This document shows, piece by piece, positions 46,853 to 58,264 of a stretch of 64,000 nt of DNA; the first letter of the stretch is position 1; each line of letters starts with the position of its first letter. Origin of the DNA: Branchinecta lynchi (lineage: Eukaryota > Arthropoda > Branchiopoda > Anostraca > Branchinectidae). The position numbers and the translations under genes were made by a program. The DNA lies in the NCBI GenBank assembly GCA_023053575.1, contig JAKZAP010000020.1, positions 15,557,998-15,621,997 on the forward strand. The letters run 5' to 3'. Below the pieces are notes generated by a model, which saw only the letters and a list, made by a program, of their open reading frames with translations, ran no database searches and had not been told where the DNA came from.

Positions 46853-47108
46853 AGTTAAGATGGTATCTGATACCACGGTCAAAATTCGTTTTCGCAGTTA
46901 TGGTGGTATATGATTCCACGTTCAAAGGGCGTTTTTACGGTTAGCGGGGTATTTGTCAAGGTACCGTGGTATTTAATATGGAGACACCACTGTAACTGCG
47001 AAAACGACTTTGGGCCGCGGTACCAGATACCATGGTAACTGCAAAAACGACTGATCGCAGATCCATTTAGCGTGGTAACAGATAACATGGTATCTGCCAA
47101 AACGCAAC
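46853..47108. mobile_element. GTTGCG hairpin-rich MITE, copy 1 (short)
   Basis: Tandem palindromes of the form TGGTATCTGATACCACGG and 'cagttaccgtggtat' variants fill the element. The right end is CCAAAACGCAAC and the left end is degraded (gttaag). About 256 bp, half the 57.8-kb copy and lacking its central unique block. Confidence 0.75.
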
Positions 47109-48885
47109 TATTGCTGAAGAGCTAAAAAAATGCCTAAAAGAGCATCCGCTGATTTTTTTTTTTCACGTCAAGGTATCGGAAAATTCAACAGATGCTTTTA
47201 TGGTGTTCTTCGGCTCTTCCTGGCAATCCTTGTTATGCATAACATTTCACAACGTGTTCATACACAACAGATTACACCCCAAGTGTTGTCTGTTAAAACT
47301 GGGCATCTGGTACTGGTACTGATACTTTATTGCAAGACGAACCTACACAGCAATGGTTGCCGAACTTGCCGCTTTTGTCCGGTACATCATAAGTACATAA
47401 AATCTAATAAGGTGGTTGGTAAAAAAATGACCAATCAAAAACTTGGGTGGGAACGCAGATTGTTCCCGAAAATAGTGAGGGCCTTTCTTCTTTCGGGGAA
47501 CTTTGGCGTAGGGCTATCTTTCCTCTCCAGACCCGAATTCTTTGCTCACAAAATCCCATGCTCGTGATTCTTTCGAGTCCCCATTGACGTTGCCTGTGTG
47601 GTTAGTGTAGCCAGATGAGCTTGTTTACCGCCCAGGGGCTTGTCACTGTGGACTGGGGCGGGCGATTTTTGTAATGGATTTGGGGCTTTGGGGCGTTTTC
47701 AGATCTTCACGAACGACTCAAAAACTAAAATGCCTTTACAAACCTTTATTACTGTCTAGGCTGACAACAATATGCTATTCACAGACGAAACTCAAAAATG
47801 AATTTTGGGTTCTCGTACAAGCAGCGCACATTCCGAACGTTAATACTGGAGCCCCGGGTGAAAAAATACACAACCCCTAAGATGAGTCCAAATAATTCAC
47901 TGTATTCAAATATCATACGTAAAATTGGCTGCCTTTCAGTTGAGCTTTAAACGCTCCCCAAAAACATCTAAGAGCAGGTTTTGCGCTTTTATATAAACTG
48001 CGCTTTTCTAAATTAAGCAGCTGTTCAAAGATGCATACCGGTGCCTTGTCTTCTTCTTCTTCTATTTAGGGTCACTCTCGTTCACGGTAAGTCCCTTCCA
48101 CAAATTTTCATCTTTACACAAATGTTACGACCATGTCAATTTCCTAAGTTTCCAACGTAGAACACTTTTCGCAGCCGTGCGTTACCTAGCGGAAGACGAG
48201 GAAACTAGAAACTGTCGAGAAATCATACCACTGAAGGCCTCCCTACGAACAACTGATCATGGACCCTTGGTAAAAGGAGGGGGGGGGGGGGCTAGTCTTA
48301 CCTGCATCTTATGCTGGAATAAATCCCTCGAGTTTGCAAACGATTTGTTGCAGACAGTGCAGCTGAAAAACTTCGGAGCTTCGGTGGCGGCAGCAGAGTG
48401 CGCCACTAGCATATGCGCTTGATAATCGTAGCGACGAATATTCGCGTTACATAGCTACAAAGGTAAAATAAGTAAATCTATGTAACTCTTGTACTTTCTT
48501 TACTGTAGTATTTGATCCCAAGTGCTTAATACAAATTCATTCACATACTTTTGTCAGCGAAGCCGACCAATGATTACTACAAACTTTAAGTTGTCCCGGC
48601 AATGTAAATCTAGTTTGTATTAGAGAGGAACGACATATTTATTTTATCTGTTTATTGTTTTTTCTTTACCATGTAGTTGAAGGTTTTAATTACACCTCTA
48701 TATAAAATGATAATAAATAGAGGGTCAAGCCAGAGACACACGGTCGATTGACAAAATCACAATACAGTATATAAAACATCTATTTGATATAATTATCTAA
48801 ATACACCTTCCTCGATGTTATAGGAATTCCCGTATAACTGCAACTTCGTAGATAAATACGAGGAGGACGAGACCCTTGTCTAGAC

Positions 48886-48970
48886 GAGGACCCTTGCCAA
48901 GAAGGGCCGAAATATCGCTGATGAAGAATCGTAGCTGACGTAGCCGTTGTAAACATTGTTTGAATAAACT
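48886..48970 (+). repeat. AAGAAGGG hairpin repeat, subfamily B
   Basis: AGGACCCTTGCCAAGAAGGG, then 'ccgaaatatcgctgatgaag' and 'tcgtagctgacgtagccgt', close to 42926-43045. Preceded by 'gacgagg'. Confidence 0.8.
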
Positions 48971-49204
48971 GCAACTGTTGTGCAAAGTTATCTTCAATCG
49001 CCCAGGACCTTCACGATTCTGCCCTTGTCCATTTCTCCGCATTCCATCTAGGAAAAAGAATTTTTAGACCCGATTAATCCCTTTTCTTTCTTTTTTAAAG
49101 TTCTATTTTTTATCTTGTGCATTACTACATTATTTGAAAACTCAGTGTATTTTGTTTATTTAATTTGTCTATACTGTGCTATTAGAAGCTGTCTGCGAAA
49201 CACG

Positions 49205-49284
49205 TTTGACGGTGTAAAACAGATAAGCGAACTACATTTTATTAGAACTATATTTCAAGCGCCCTCTTCAAGAGTACCCTTGCC
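49205..49284 (-). repeat. AAGAAGGG hairpin repeat, subfamily A, degraded
   Basis: 'ttgacggtgtaaaacagata' and 'ctacattttattagaactat' identify subfamily A in minus orientation. The hairpin is rearranged (gcgccctcttcaagagtacc). It ends where the next LINE fragment begins. Confidence 0.65.
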
Positions 49285-49658
49285 AAGATGGCAGATGTGG
49301 AACACTTGGTTTGTTCTAATCTGTTCTATCTAAGGAGAGAAGTTTTTGGTACGGAGGTTCTGCAAGGGAGGTCTTTGAAAGATCTGATGGGTAGCAAAGT
49401 GTTCCAAGAGTTGCGTCGGTTGGGTAGATTCCTGAAGGTTGCCATAGAGCACCGTGAACGTTTTATTGTAGGTCGATGTTGTGGTATGGATAGGTATTAG
49501 TTTGTTTAATAGTCGTTTAGTTATTGGAAGTATGAGTTCGAGTGTTGAATACTTGGACTGGTACATTGCAGTTGGAATGCTTGTTTATTTTTATATTTTG
49601 CCCGCTATGGCCCATAGGTTTTTTGGGAATACATTCATTCACATTCATTCATTCATTG
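49285..49658 (+). mobile_element. LINE 3' end with (ATTC)n tail
   Basis: A coding end (pseudogene 49288-49500), a 3' UTR with a hairpin (GCCCGCTATGGCC..GG) and a tail ending 'cattcattcattcattg'. A similar tail with CGCCCTAGGGGGC lies at 21225-21275 without coding sequence. Confidence 0.75.
49288..49500 (+). pseudogene. LINE ORF2 extreme C-terminus
   Basis: 70 residues: 'VEHLVCSNLFYLRREVFG' followed by 'SLKDLMGSKVFQELRRLGRFLKVAIEHR'. This matches the terminal pattern of many LINE polyproteins, in which a cysteine/histidine cluster is followed by 'R..lfg', 'l..llg' and 'll.fl..t.' segments. Everything upstream, including RT, is missing. Assignment rests on this pattern plus the tail. Confidence 0.65.
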
Positions 49659-50047
49659 TAGTAATTCCATGACTCATCACTAGACGGGAACCCGCCCCGC
49701 AAACCCACTGACATTCGGCAAAATTAACCCGAAATCCAAGCTAACGTGCCAGGTAACACGCTTGTATTGTTAGTTAACACGCTATAACAGTGTTAACATT
49801 TACAGAATAACACGCTTGTAACCCTGACGGTCCCCAGTGATGGATCTACATTTCTGTTAAAGTGTGTTGCAAAATTAATGAATGTAAATCTTAACCATTA
49901 AAATTGTGAGACAGAAGCGATTCCGAGATGAGGAACATTAGACACTGCCGGAACGACACATTTATCTATATGCTTATTGTTTTTTTTTTCTACAATGTGA
50001 CAAGATAACAAGCCTGTATCCTTGCCGGTCCCAGAGATTAATCTATA
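49659..50047. other. Gene-free gap
   Basis: Short words 'taacacgct' recur irregularly at 49750-49820. No gene is seen. Confidence 0.35.
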
Positions 50048-51738
50048 TTTTTGGAATCCCAAACGTCAGTGGAGGGATACCTATGACATCGCAAAAATTG
50101 TCCGTCCGTCCGACCGTCTGTAAGCACGATAACTCTCGAAGGAATGAGATATTTTAATGAAACTTGGTGTGACGATTGTTTGGGTCAAGGGTAAGGTCAA
50201 GTTCGTAGATGGGCTATGTAGCCCTACATTAGCTACAAATTAAGGGACAAACAAAATATTTGTAAACAGCTAATGTGATAGTCGATTATGAGGTAGGAAG
50301 ACATGCTGAGCACGATGGTGAAAACCATTTTCTCACCGGACAAGTAGTTCGTCCGGAATCCGGCAAAAACCGGAAAGTTGGATAAAAGTAAAAGTTTCAT
50401 TTGAAGTTGATTAAACGTTCGATTTAGAAGTAAAAAAAAACATGCTGAGCATGATGGTGAAAACCGTTTTCTCGCCGGACAAGGGAGTTAGTCCGGAATC
50501 CGGCAAAAGCCGGAAAGTTGGTTAAAAGTGAAAGTTTCATTTTGAAGTTGATTAAATGTGCGATTTCAGGGTAAGAAAACATGCTGACCATGACGGTCAA
50601 AACCATTTTTTCGCCGGACAACTAGTTCACCTGGAATCCGGCCAAAACCGGAAAACATGTTAATAGCAAAAGTTGTATCAGAAGTATACAAGGTTTGAAG
50701 CCAAGCTGACCATTCATTAAGAAAGAAATAGAAAACCGTGATTTTCGTGAAACCGTGATTTTCTGTGGAAGGTTTTATTCAAAGTGGTCAAACGTATTAT
50801 GGATTTTTGGAGTGGGCCGTTTTCTGGGTGAAAGCTTCTGCGCTTTCCCAGACGGATGGTAAATTGTAAATATACACAGAGCTCAGGATTGAAAATAATT
50901 ACAGATTTGTACACATACACTTTTAACACGCACATTTTATCTTTCGTTATTTTATTTTTATCTGCATGTCGTTCAGTCAGCACAGTTTCTTCTGGTTTTT
51001 AGTTACATCTCGTCTTATTGTCTGTTGGTTCCGCATCGTTTTCCTGCTGTGATTGTGGTGGATTTTATGATTTAGTTTTGTTTTGTTTTTTCGCTGAGGA
51101 CGGTTTGCCGGAAGTGCAACCGAAATATACGAATTTATATTTATACCTAGCACATCATCCTAGTGGGATAATTAGCTGATCAAGAAAAAACCCCGAAAAT
51201 CACGGTTTTCTATTTCTTTCGTATCTGAAGTGGATTAGATGGCAGATTTAGTGGTAAGAAGAGGCACTGATGTAACGGTTGTAACCGGATTTTTTTAAAG
51301 TCAAAGTTTTATTTAAAGTTGATTGATTCTTTATAGGGATAAGGAGATACGCTCGATTCGTTTCTGAATTTTCTTTTTTTGCTGGACTAGTAGTTCGCTC
51401 GAAATTCTGGCGAAACCGCAAGTTTGGCAGAAGTAAAGCAGGAAGTTTCGGCCAGTATCGTCAAAACAGATATGGCTTATAGAGGTATATCTGAACTTCG
51501 TTTTCTCTGATGATTAGCCTGGCGAAGACAAGAACTAATTGTCTGATTTTTTTGGGATCCCATAGTCACCTTTGGTCTTGTTGTATCAGGTATGGCTTAT
51601 AGAGGTACATCTGAACTTCGTTTTCTCTGATGATTAGCCTGGCGAAGACTGGATCTGGCGAAGACAAGACCCAATTGTCTGAATCAAATAGTAGATTTGT
51701 GGGGTCCCATCGACACCTTTGGTCTTGTTGTATAAGGT
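50048..51738 (+). mobile_element. GGATCC-palindrome element, copy F, interrupted
   Basis: Left end TTTTTGGAATCCCAAACGTC; three to four monomers with CCGGAATCCGGC dyads (50340-50650). A 535-bp insertion occupies 50686-51220, then monomers resume. The right end occurs twice: 51545-51580 (GGGATCCCATAGTCACC) and 51700-51738 (GGGGTCCCATCGACACC), each followed by TTTGGTCTTGTTGTAT, with about 150 bp of duplicated sequence between. Confidence 0.8.
50686..51220. mobile_element. TIR-bearing insertion inside copy F
   Basis: A perfect 26-bp inverted repeat lies at 50721-50746 and 51195-51220 (starting GAAAGAAATAGAAAACCGTG). The flanks GTATCAGAAGT (50675-50685) and GTATCTGAAGT (51221-51231) look like an 11-bp target duplication with one mismatch; the host monomer normally has this word once. 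The left duplication lies 35 bp outside the left inverted repeat, so the exact left end is uncertain. The interior has no transposase. Superfamily undetermined. Confidence 0.7.
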
Positions 51739-51992
51739 ATTGCAAAATTAAAGAACGTAAGCCACTAAACTCGTGAGACAGAGTAGGTTACATCACCTAA
51801 GAGTAGCTGATCCCGCTCGAGGCCAGCTCGTCTAAACAATTCCATCACCCGTGGCACGTGACTTAGTAAGTTTTGACTGAACGCAAAACCTTGTCTCTGG
51901 TTTAACTACAATTCAATTAGTAATAAATCAATGAATGGCTCATTCTCAGAATACTCATTTTCTCGCCACCAATGAAACCTCTTACTTCAACG

Positions 51993-52903
51993 CAGGGCCG
52001 TATCCAGGGGGAGGGGCTCACCCCCCCCCCACCGAAACATACAAAAAGAATCGTTTTTTGGGATCCCAAAACATAAGTGGAGGGATACCTATGACATCGC
52101 AAAAATGTCAGTCTGTCTGTAAGCACGATAACCCTCGAAGGGAAATTTTTTGATGAAACTTGGTGTGAGGATTCATTGGATCAAGGGTAAGATCAAGTTC
52201 GTAGATGGGCTCTGTAGCCTTAGATTTAGGGGTGGGGGTTCAAATTAAGAGACAAACCAAATATTTTTAACAGCTAATGTGATAGTCCATTATGGGGTAA
52301 GAAGGCATTTTGAGCACGTTAGTGAAAACCATTTTCTCGCCGGACAAGTAGTTCGTCCGGAATCCGGCAAAAACCGGAAAGTTGGTTAAAAGGAAAAGTT
52401 TGATTATATGACAGATTAAGGGGTGAGAAGAGAGGCCGAGTCCAATCGTTTTTTACCCGGACATATAATTAGTCCAGAATCCGGTTGTAACTGGAAAATT
52501 TTTATGTCAAATTTTATTTAAAGTTGATTAGATGTTCTTTATAAGGAGATACGCTGGATTCGTTTCTGAATTTTCTGTTTTTGCTGGACTAGTAGTTCGC
52601 TCGGAATTCGGGCGAAACCGGAAACTTGGCAGAAGTAAAGCAGGAAGTCCTGGTCAGGATCATCAAAATAGATACGGCTTATAGTGGTATATCTGAACTT
52701 GTTTTTTTCTGATGATTAGCCTGGCGAAGACTGGATCTGGCGAAAGACAAGACCCAATTGTCTGAATCAAATATTAGATTTTTGGGATCCCATCGACACC
52801 CTTGGTCTTGTTGTATAGGCTTTAACCCCTGATCTGTCTTTTTGTACTTTTTGGTCCGACCCCCCCCCCCCCCCCCCGACATAAATTCCTGTATAGGGAC
52901 CAT
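51993..52903. mobile_element. hAT-like MITE copy 2, split by a GGATCC element
   Basis: The left part CAGGGCCGTATCCAGG to 'ccgaaacatacaaaaa' (51993-52050) and the right part 'ctgatctgtctttttgtact' to 'ataaattcctgtatagg' match the two halves of the intact 33233-33372 copy. Flanks CTTCAACG (51985-51992) and CTACAACG (52904-52911) form the 8-bp duplication (7 of 8). An 18-nt C run (52860-52877) lies in the right half. Confidence 0.8.
52054..52812 (+). mobile_element. GGATCC-palindrome element, copy G, nested in a MITE
   Basis: Left end TTTTTTGGGATCCCAAAACA; right end TTTTGGGATCCCATCGACAC and CTTGGTCTTGTTGTAT. Fewer monomers than copy B. Placed between the two halves of the hAT MITE, so it inserted later. 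Confidence 0.88.
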
Positions 52904-53380
52904 CTACAACGTCTTCCTTTTCCAAGAAAAAATAAGCTGGCGCGGTAGCCTATTATCCGATAATTCCCGAAATCCCAACAGCATAAAGGAAGGAGCACTC
53001 CAGAAAATTCTTTCTTCTGCAGAATAAGAACAAGGCCTAAGGAGCCTCCTTGTACAATAAGGTATAATCCAGTCCCGGGAAGACTTAACTATATTAGATG
53101 GAAAGGTCCCGATTTCTATGCATTTCTATGCCCGATTTCCCTTGGCATTATAAGGGTACGTGATTTTGCATTATAGCTTGTCGTACTGAAAGCCATCCTA
53201 CTACCTTTTGTACTCCTTACTCCTACTGCCTTTTGTCGGTAAATTGTTAGGCCCTGTTGGTAAAATCGGGGCTTGCCCCCCGCCCCCCCCCCCACGAAGA
53301 TAGGCTAGTTTCGCCACTGATCACAACTGGAAAAAAGGGAGCAGTGGATGTTGGACCTCATGTTGGACCATGTTGGACCT

Positions 53381-53673
53381 GCAGTTATCGTGGTATCTGA
53401 TATACGGTTGCTCTGCAAAAACGGCAATTGCCGAAAGCGCTTTTCACTAAAAAGCACATCACTAAATGCCAAACTTCTTTCCCACCAATTTGATAAAAAT
53501 TGACGAAAGTGAGATGACTTTCCAGATACCACGATCAGTTACCTCGGTCGGACCGTGATATACTACGATAACTGGTCAGATACCACGATAACTGCAAAAA
53601 CGCCTTCTTGCCGTGGTATCAGATACCACGATAACTGCAACAACGACTTTAGACCGTGAGTTTAAAACGCAAC
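53381..53673. mobile_element. GTTGCG hairpin-rich MITE, copy 2 (left-truncated)
   Basis: Reverse orientation relative to 57765-58264. The unique centre 'acgaaagtgagatgac' and 'cactaaatgccaaacttc' matches that copy. The right end is 'taaaacgcaac' followed by TAA. Confidence 0.75.
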
Positions 53674-54890
53674 TAATGCCTCTCTAAATTTTCATCACTT
53701 TGCTTTCGTTTGTTTGCTCCTGAATGTCTTATGTAAAGAATAAATAAAGGACTAGACAGCTTACAGCCAACCCTTTTTCGATTCAGGTTTTTATACTTTT
53801 CATTTGCTTTTGGATATTATTTTTCTTCTGTAGGGATAGGCTAGTTTTGACAGCTGCGTTAACACATACATGAGACAGTGATTGACAGAGGACCCTGGGG
53901 CCAGCGATCGATGTGGCCAGTGCAGTGTTGCCACTTTTCCGTGACGGAACCTGTGACATTTGGCCGCAAAATCTGTGACATTCTAGCGAAATTCTTTGCT
54001 AGGTTCGATGATTATAGGCACCAGAAGTTCAATCTAGTCCCCGAAGCTGCGCCAAAAGTCAGCGGCGCGCCACCGAAGATAACTGAGCAGGCCGCCCCGC
54101 CGCCGAACGTGCCGCTGGTAAAATTCTGACGCCGAATCTTTTCAGGTGATATGTAATTCTCTTTCCATTGAGCTTTATCTTCCTTAGGCTTCAGGCTGTT
54201 GTTCTGTCTTTGCTCATCAGCAAGTGCACTAACAGAAAGGTCTTCGGTTGTGGCGGCAGTGCAGGAAAGAATCGTAGAACCAAACCGTGTAAACAAAGTG
54301 CCAAATACTCTCGTTTAAGCAACAGACTGGTGGAACTCAGTTTAGATGCAGCGCCTATGTGAATCCTTTTTAGTGTCTTTTCGTATTTTCGTTAGTTTAT
54401 GTGTTTTATAGGGAGAGAAGCTTCTTTTCTATTCATAAATAAATAAATAAAAATAGCGTTCGTTCTGCCTGTCGGTTAGTCACACTGTCCAACGTTTGCT
54501 AGTCCAGACACTTCCGGACAAGCTAGGATGGCGAAACCTGTTATTCCTTCTGGACGATAGCGTAGTTTCTCTGAACGTTGGCAAATTTTGGATTCCCTTC
54601 AAAACCTCGATTGCTGGAGAATTCAAAATTCGCAAGAAATGCCCTCAATTAATGGAGATTCCTCCGTTGAACAAATCCTATTTATAGTACCACAGCAGGT
54701 ATAGCTTAAATACCCAAGGCTTGTATGGCACTTGCAGCCTTCGACTGAAGCGCCATGTAGCGACCATGGGTCTCTCCGTCAGTTCGTCTATCCCTATCCA
54801 GTTTTACTAGTTCCCACATTTTCATATAAGCTAGGACTATGAAAGACTATAAAGGACCTGACTGATACTCAACGAAACCTTCTTAATATT
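53674..54890. other. Gene-free stretch with repeat ends
   Basis: 53870-54125 includes a GC-rich block (GGCGGCGGG-type, about 54040-54120) related to about 56590-56690. A LINE-like tail with (AAAT)n ends at 54453. 54720-54860 is a reversed right end of the TGGCACTT family ('gtatggcacttgcagcc', 'catataagctaggac'). Confidence 0.45.
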
Positions 54891-54977
54891 TGACGGTGCG
54901 AAACGGATAAGTCAGCTACATTTTATTAGAGCTATATTTCGGCCCTTCTTGGCAAGGGTCCTCTTCAGGCTCAAGCC
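54891..54977 (-). repeat. AAGAAGGG hairpin repeat, subfamily A
   Basis: Minus strand: 'ttgagcctgaagagg', the ACCCTTGCCAAGAAGGGCC stem, GAAATATAGCTCTAATAAAA, then 'gtagctgacttatccg' and 'tttcgcaccgtcaaat'. The most complete subfamily-A copy. Confidence 0.85.
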
Positions 54978-55145
54978 GCTCAAGCTGGAAAATTAACTAG
55001 TGGAAAAACAATTAAAGATGCTGCCCTAAACATCTGATTTTGTGAACTTCTCTGAAACCTTCTTTCCCGGATCCGACCATCCGTGTGTGGGTATAGGGAG
55101 GGGGAATCCTGCACCGTGTATCGCGGGGGAAACGGTCGTGGGTCC

Positions 55146-55366
55146 TAGACAGCCCGGATTTAAACCTAGGACCTTCGGCTTTCAAGGCCACTGCTCTACC
55201 ATTGAAGTACGGAGGGGCCTTTGAAATTGTTTGCAAACCACTATAATGTTCACGAAGAAGCAGGCCAAAGGAACAGTGATCCCGCCGGAGAGAAATCTAT
55301 CTAAGTGCTTCACATCCCCAAGTCACGGGATTAGATAGTAGATGGAATTTTACACGAGGGACTTGT
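55146..55366 (-). repeat. tRNA-like repeat with conserved 5' leader, copy 2
   Basis: The leader (55217-55366) matches that of the 36.9-kb copy ('cccgtgacttggggatgtga', 'cgggatcactgttcc'). The tRNA-like body (55146-55216) has an A-box-like 'gtacttcaatggtagagc', an anticodon arm GGC CTTGAAA GCC (anticodon TGA, Ser-like) and a T-loop TTTAAAT, but a poor acceptor stem (CCCTCCG against CTGTCTA). Clearly a pseudogene. Note that the two copies carry different anticodons. Confidence 0.75.
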
Positions 55367-55419
55367 CTTGTTACAAACAAACCAGCAGATTTTCCTCGAT
55401 AAAGTCACAACAGTAGTAT

Positions 55420-56473
55420 TCCATCAACATAGTATCAGGTCGCATCAGGTCCAGACTCCGACCGCAAATGGCATGTCCGGGACCATGACGTGTGTGCCTT
55501 CCAACTTTCTCACTCTTTTCTATTGCTTCCGTATGAGCTCAGAAAATATCCGGAACCTCCCTCAACCACGACCGTGTCCACGTGCGGTAGGGATACGTAA
55601 ATATTTCGTATCTAGGGAATTTGCTTCTGTCGCCCACCCGGTCACCTGAATGGAAACTTTTCCGGACCTTGGACCCGTTACCTCTGAACAATCCAAGCGT
55701 CATCCCAGTCCCCCCATCCATCTGGTTCCTACGCATGCTACCGAGCCTCTCCGTCCATCCCACCACCGTAGTCGGATGCGATTCGGACACGCAAATGTTG
55801 CATCTACGGCACTTACTGCCGAACAATTCGCCCTTGAATCGGAGAACATCCCGAAAATTTTCGGTGACACCCAACTCCCCCCGACGAGACCGGATCCGAT
55901 CTCGGCCTCAAAATAACATATCTAGGTTCCTTGAGCTTTGGAAGCTATGTATGTTAAACGATTTCCGGGCCTCCGCCTCCCCTCCTCCCACACGTCGGAT
56001 GTGATTTGAAAAATGTATGTCGCATCTAGAGCAACCACAAGTTTGTCCCGAATCGAAGTACGCCCTTCAAGCTCCCCGCACCAAGGTCGTATTCGGTTCG
56101 GACTTCAAAATCACACATCTGACACACATAATCTGTGTACCGTCTAGTTTCATCTCAATACCTCTATTCCTTTACAACGAATGTTCCGAAATTGTGCACG
56201 TGTTCAAAACATGGACACCTTATTTTCCATCGCAACGTTCCAAAATTCCTGGAGTCCCCCCTCGCCCCATGGTCGGATGAGATTCGGCCTTGGTAAACGG
56301 AATATCACTCTGCTCCTGTCAATCGGGTCACACGGGTCACAAGTTTCCGTATTCCCCCTCCCCCTGCCGCCACACAAATTACAGGATTTAATCCGGGAAA
56401 ACACGGTTTCGCTGAGCATGGATCACCATTACGATCGCTATATGACACTTAAACCTAAGAGTGCAAGTACCAT
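55420..56473 (+). mobile_element. Diverged TGGCACTT-type element, right part
   Basis: Several degraded C-rich monomers ('gatgngattcggac' words near 55776, 55998 and 56276) lead to 'attacgatcgctatatgaca' and a decayed hairpin ending 'gtgcaagtaccata' at 56473. Several overlapping frames of 90-140 residues here are monomer translations. Confidence 0.55.
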
Positions 56474-57761
56474 AACAATGCTGACGATTTGTGGTAGAAA
56501 AATTGCAAATATCTGTAGGAAAATTAAAAAACAACCCCCACAATTCCTGAAATTAGGAAATTCATCGGCAAAGGCCGATGAATCAGCGTCGCGCCACCAA
56601 TAAATTTCGGCGCGCCACCGCCGCCGGCCCAAATTCTCTCCCCCGCCGCCAAATTTAGATTCGGCGCGGCTTCGGGGACTAGTTCAAACACGACAACCAC
56701 GAAGTGCCAGTTTTATTTTAATTGCAACAGAAGAACTATCGGTAGCATTTTTACAGCATATGAGTTTGTGACGCAACAGGGATCATAATAATTGTCGGTC
56801 TACTCAACTTTTGCTGGTTCGGGCACTCCCACACGAGCTAGGACGATAACTTCGACGCGTACGAAGGACTGGACTGAATACTGTAGAAGGCCTTCCTTTC
56901 TCGGATCTCACGGAGGTTCTCGAAATTCTGTGACGCGCCATGGGACCAAATGTGATGTAGCGATCAAAACCAAAGTTGGATGTCAAAAAGCCTACATTAT
57001 AATGGTGCGGGAGCTCAAGGGAGGTCACGAAAACTTAGTTTGGCACGTGGAGCAAAATCAGGGAAGCGTCTCTGGGAATGTACCATAGCTACGCCGGTAA
57101 CAATTGCCAGATCAGCTCGTAGCTCTTGTTCTTTCAACAACTAACTTATGATTACGAAACGTAAAACCTCGGTCTACTTACATGGCAATTGATTGTTCCA
57201 GAAGGGGCAGCGTTGCCGCTCGTTGAAGGACGATTTGACTGTGCCGCCATCTCTTGGTTGCCAGAACTTTCCGCTTGCTTCCGCTTCTCTCGGCCCATAA
57301 TGAGGTCAACCATGGCCTGGAAATACATTACTGATGTATTTCCAGAAAATGGAAATAGGAAAGTAATTCCAGGAAGTAATATCTACTTCCGTAAAAGGAA
57401 AGCGTTAGGGAACTTGTCTCTGATTATACATGTGTATGTACTATGGGTAATACACCAATTGTTTGAGTGAATGAATCATATAGGGATAACAGGGCATGGC
57501 GAACGAATGGGAACACGGGACATGAACATATTTTTGCCTTCGGCTCTGGTACAGCTTACTGGGAAGATTACTTAAGTCTCAACTAGACTGTAACTGTGAG
57601 AAGACGCACTGTTTGTATTATTGCATGGTTTTCTCGTCGGACCAACACTCAGACTGGAATATTATTAGACAAGTAGTAGGCGATTTCAGAGAAAGTATCT
57701 GTCTCTGCAGTGCTTTTCTAATAAATGAGATGGTTTTCCGCCACGTTAATGAACGCTGAAA
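56474..57761. other. Gene-free stretch
   Basis: A GC-rich GGCGCGCCACC block lies at about 56590-56690. 56785-56900 resembles a reversed TGGCACTT-family end ('tcccacacgagctaggac'). At 57305-57375 a hairpin 'tggaaatacattactgatgt...tttcca' occurs. No gene is supported. Confidence 0.4.
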
Positions 57762-57764
57762 TTA

Positions 57765-58264
57765 GTTGCGTTTTTGCAGATGCCATGGTATCTGATTCCA
57801 CGGTCTAAAGTTGTTTTCGCAGTTTTCGTGGTACCTGATACCACGGTCGAAAAGGCATTTTTGTAGTTATCGTGGTATCTCGCCAGTTATCGTGGTATCA
57901 GAAAAGTCATCTCACTTTCATCAAATTTTGTCAAATTGGCGAGAGAGAAGTTTAGCACTTAGTGATATAGCTGGATATCAGTTTTACTTTTGGGATAGTT
58001 TCGAAAAGGGCAATGTCGGCAATAGTCGTTTTTGCAGAGCAACCGTGTATCAGATACCAAGGTAACTGCAAAAACGGCTAATTGCAGATTCCGTTACCGT
58101 GAATCTGTTATTCTGTTACCGTGAATCTTTCGAAAAGGGCAATGTCGGCAATAGTCGTTTTTGCCGAGCAACCGTGTATCAGATACCACGGTAACTGCAA
58201 AAACGGCTAATTGCAGCTTCCGTTACCGTGGTAACAGATACCATGGTATCTGGAAAAGCGCAAC
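57765..58264. mobile_element. GTTGCG hairpin-rich MITE, copy 3 (complete)
   Basis: Termini GTTGCGTTTTTGCAGATGCC and, reversed, GTTGCGCTTTTCCAGATACC. TTA flanks both sides (57762-57764, 58265-58267). A 3-bp TWA duplication fits PIF/Harbinger elements. The interior holds at least six palindromic words of the CGTGGTATCTGATACCACGG type, a unique centre and an internal duplication of about 110 bp ('aaaagggcaatgtcggcaat' at about 58003 and 58133). No transposase. Confidence 0.85.

Larger units (their letters stand above)
47109..49284. other. Gene-free stretch with repeat fragments
   Basis: Includes the TTATGCATAAC repeat (47145-47305), a minus fragment of the 46-kb repeat (47780-47960), a 13-nt G run (48279-48291) and a subfamily-B hairpin repeat (48886-48970). 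The 145-residue frame at 47130-47567 starts inside a repeat and shows no domain. Confidence 0.45.

Noticed and set aside
47130..47567. 145-residue frame
   Set aside because: The first third lies in the TTATGCATAAC repeat, present elsewhere without the frame; the rest has no recognisable motif.
53878..54296. GC-rich frames with Ala/Pro/Gly peptides on both strands
   Set aside because: A related GC-rich block at 56590-56690 is not open in the same frame, so it is probably a repeat fragment.
55539..56603. Cluster of overlapping 90-140-residue frames on both strands
   Set aside because: C-rich degenerate monomers lack stops in several frames simultaneously, which is typical of skewed repeats rather than coding sequence.
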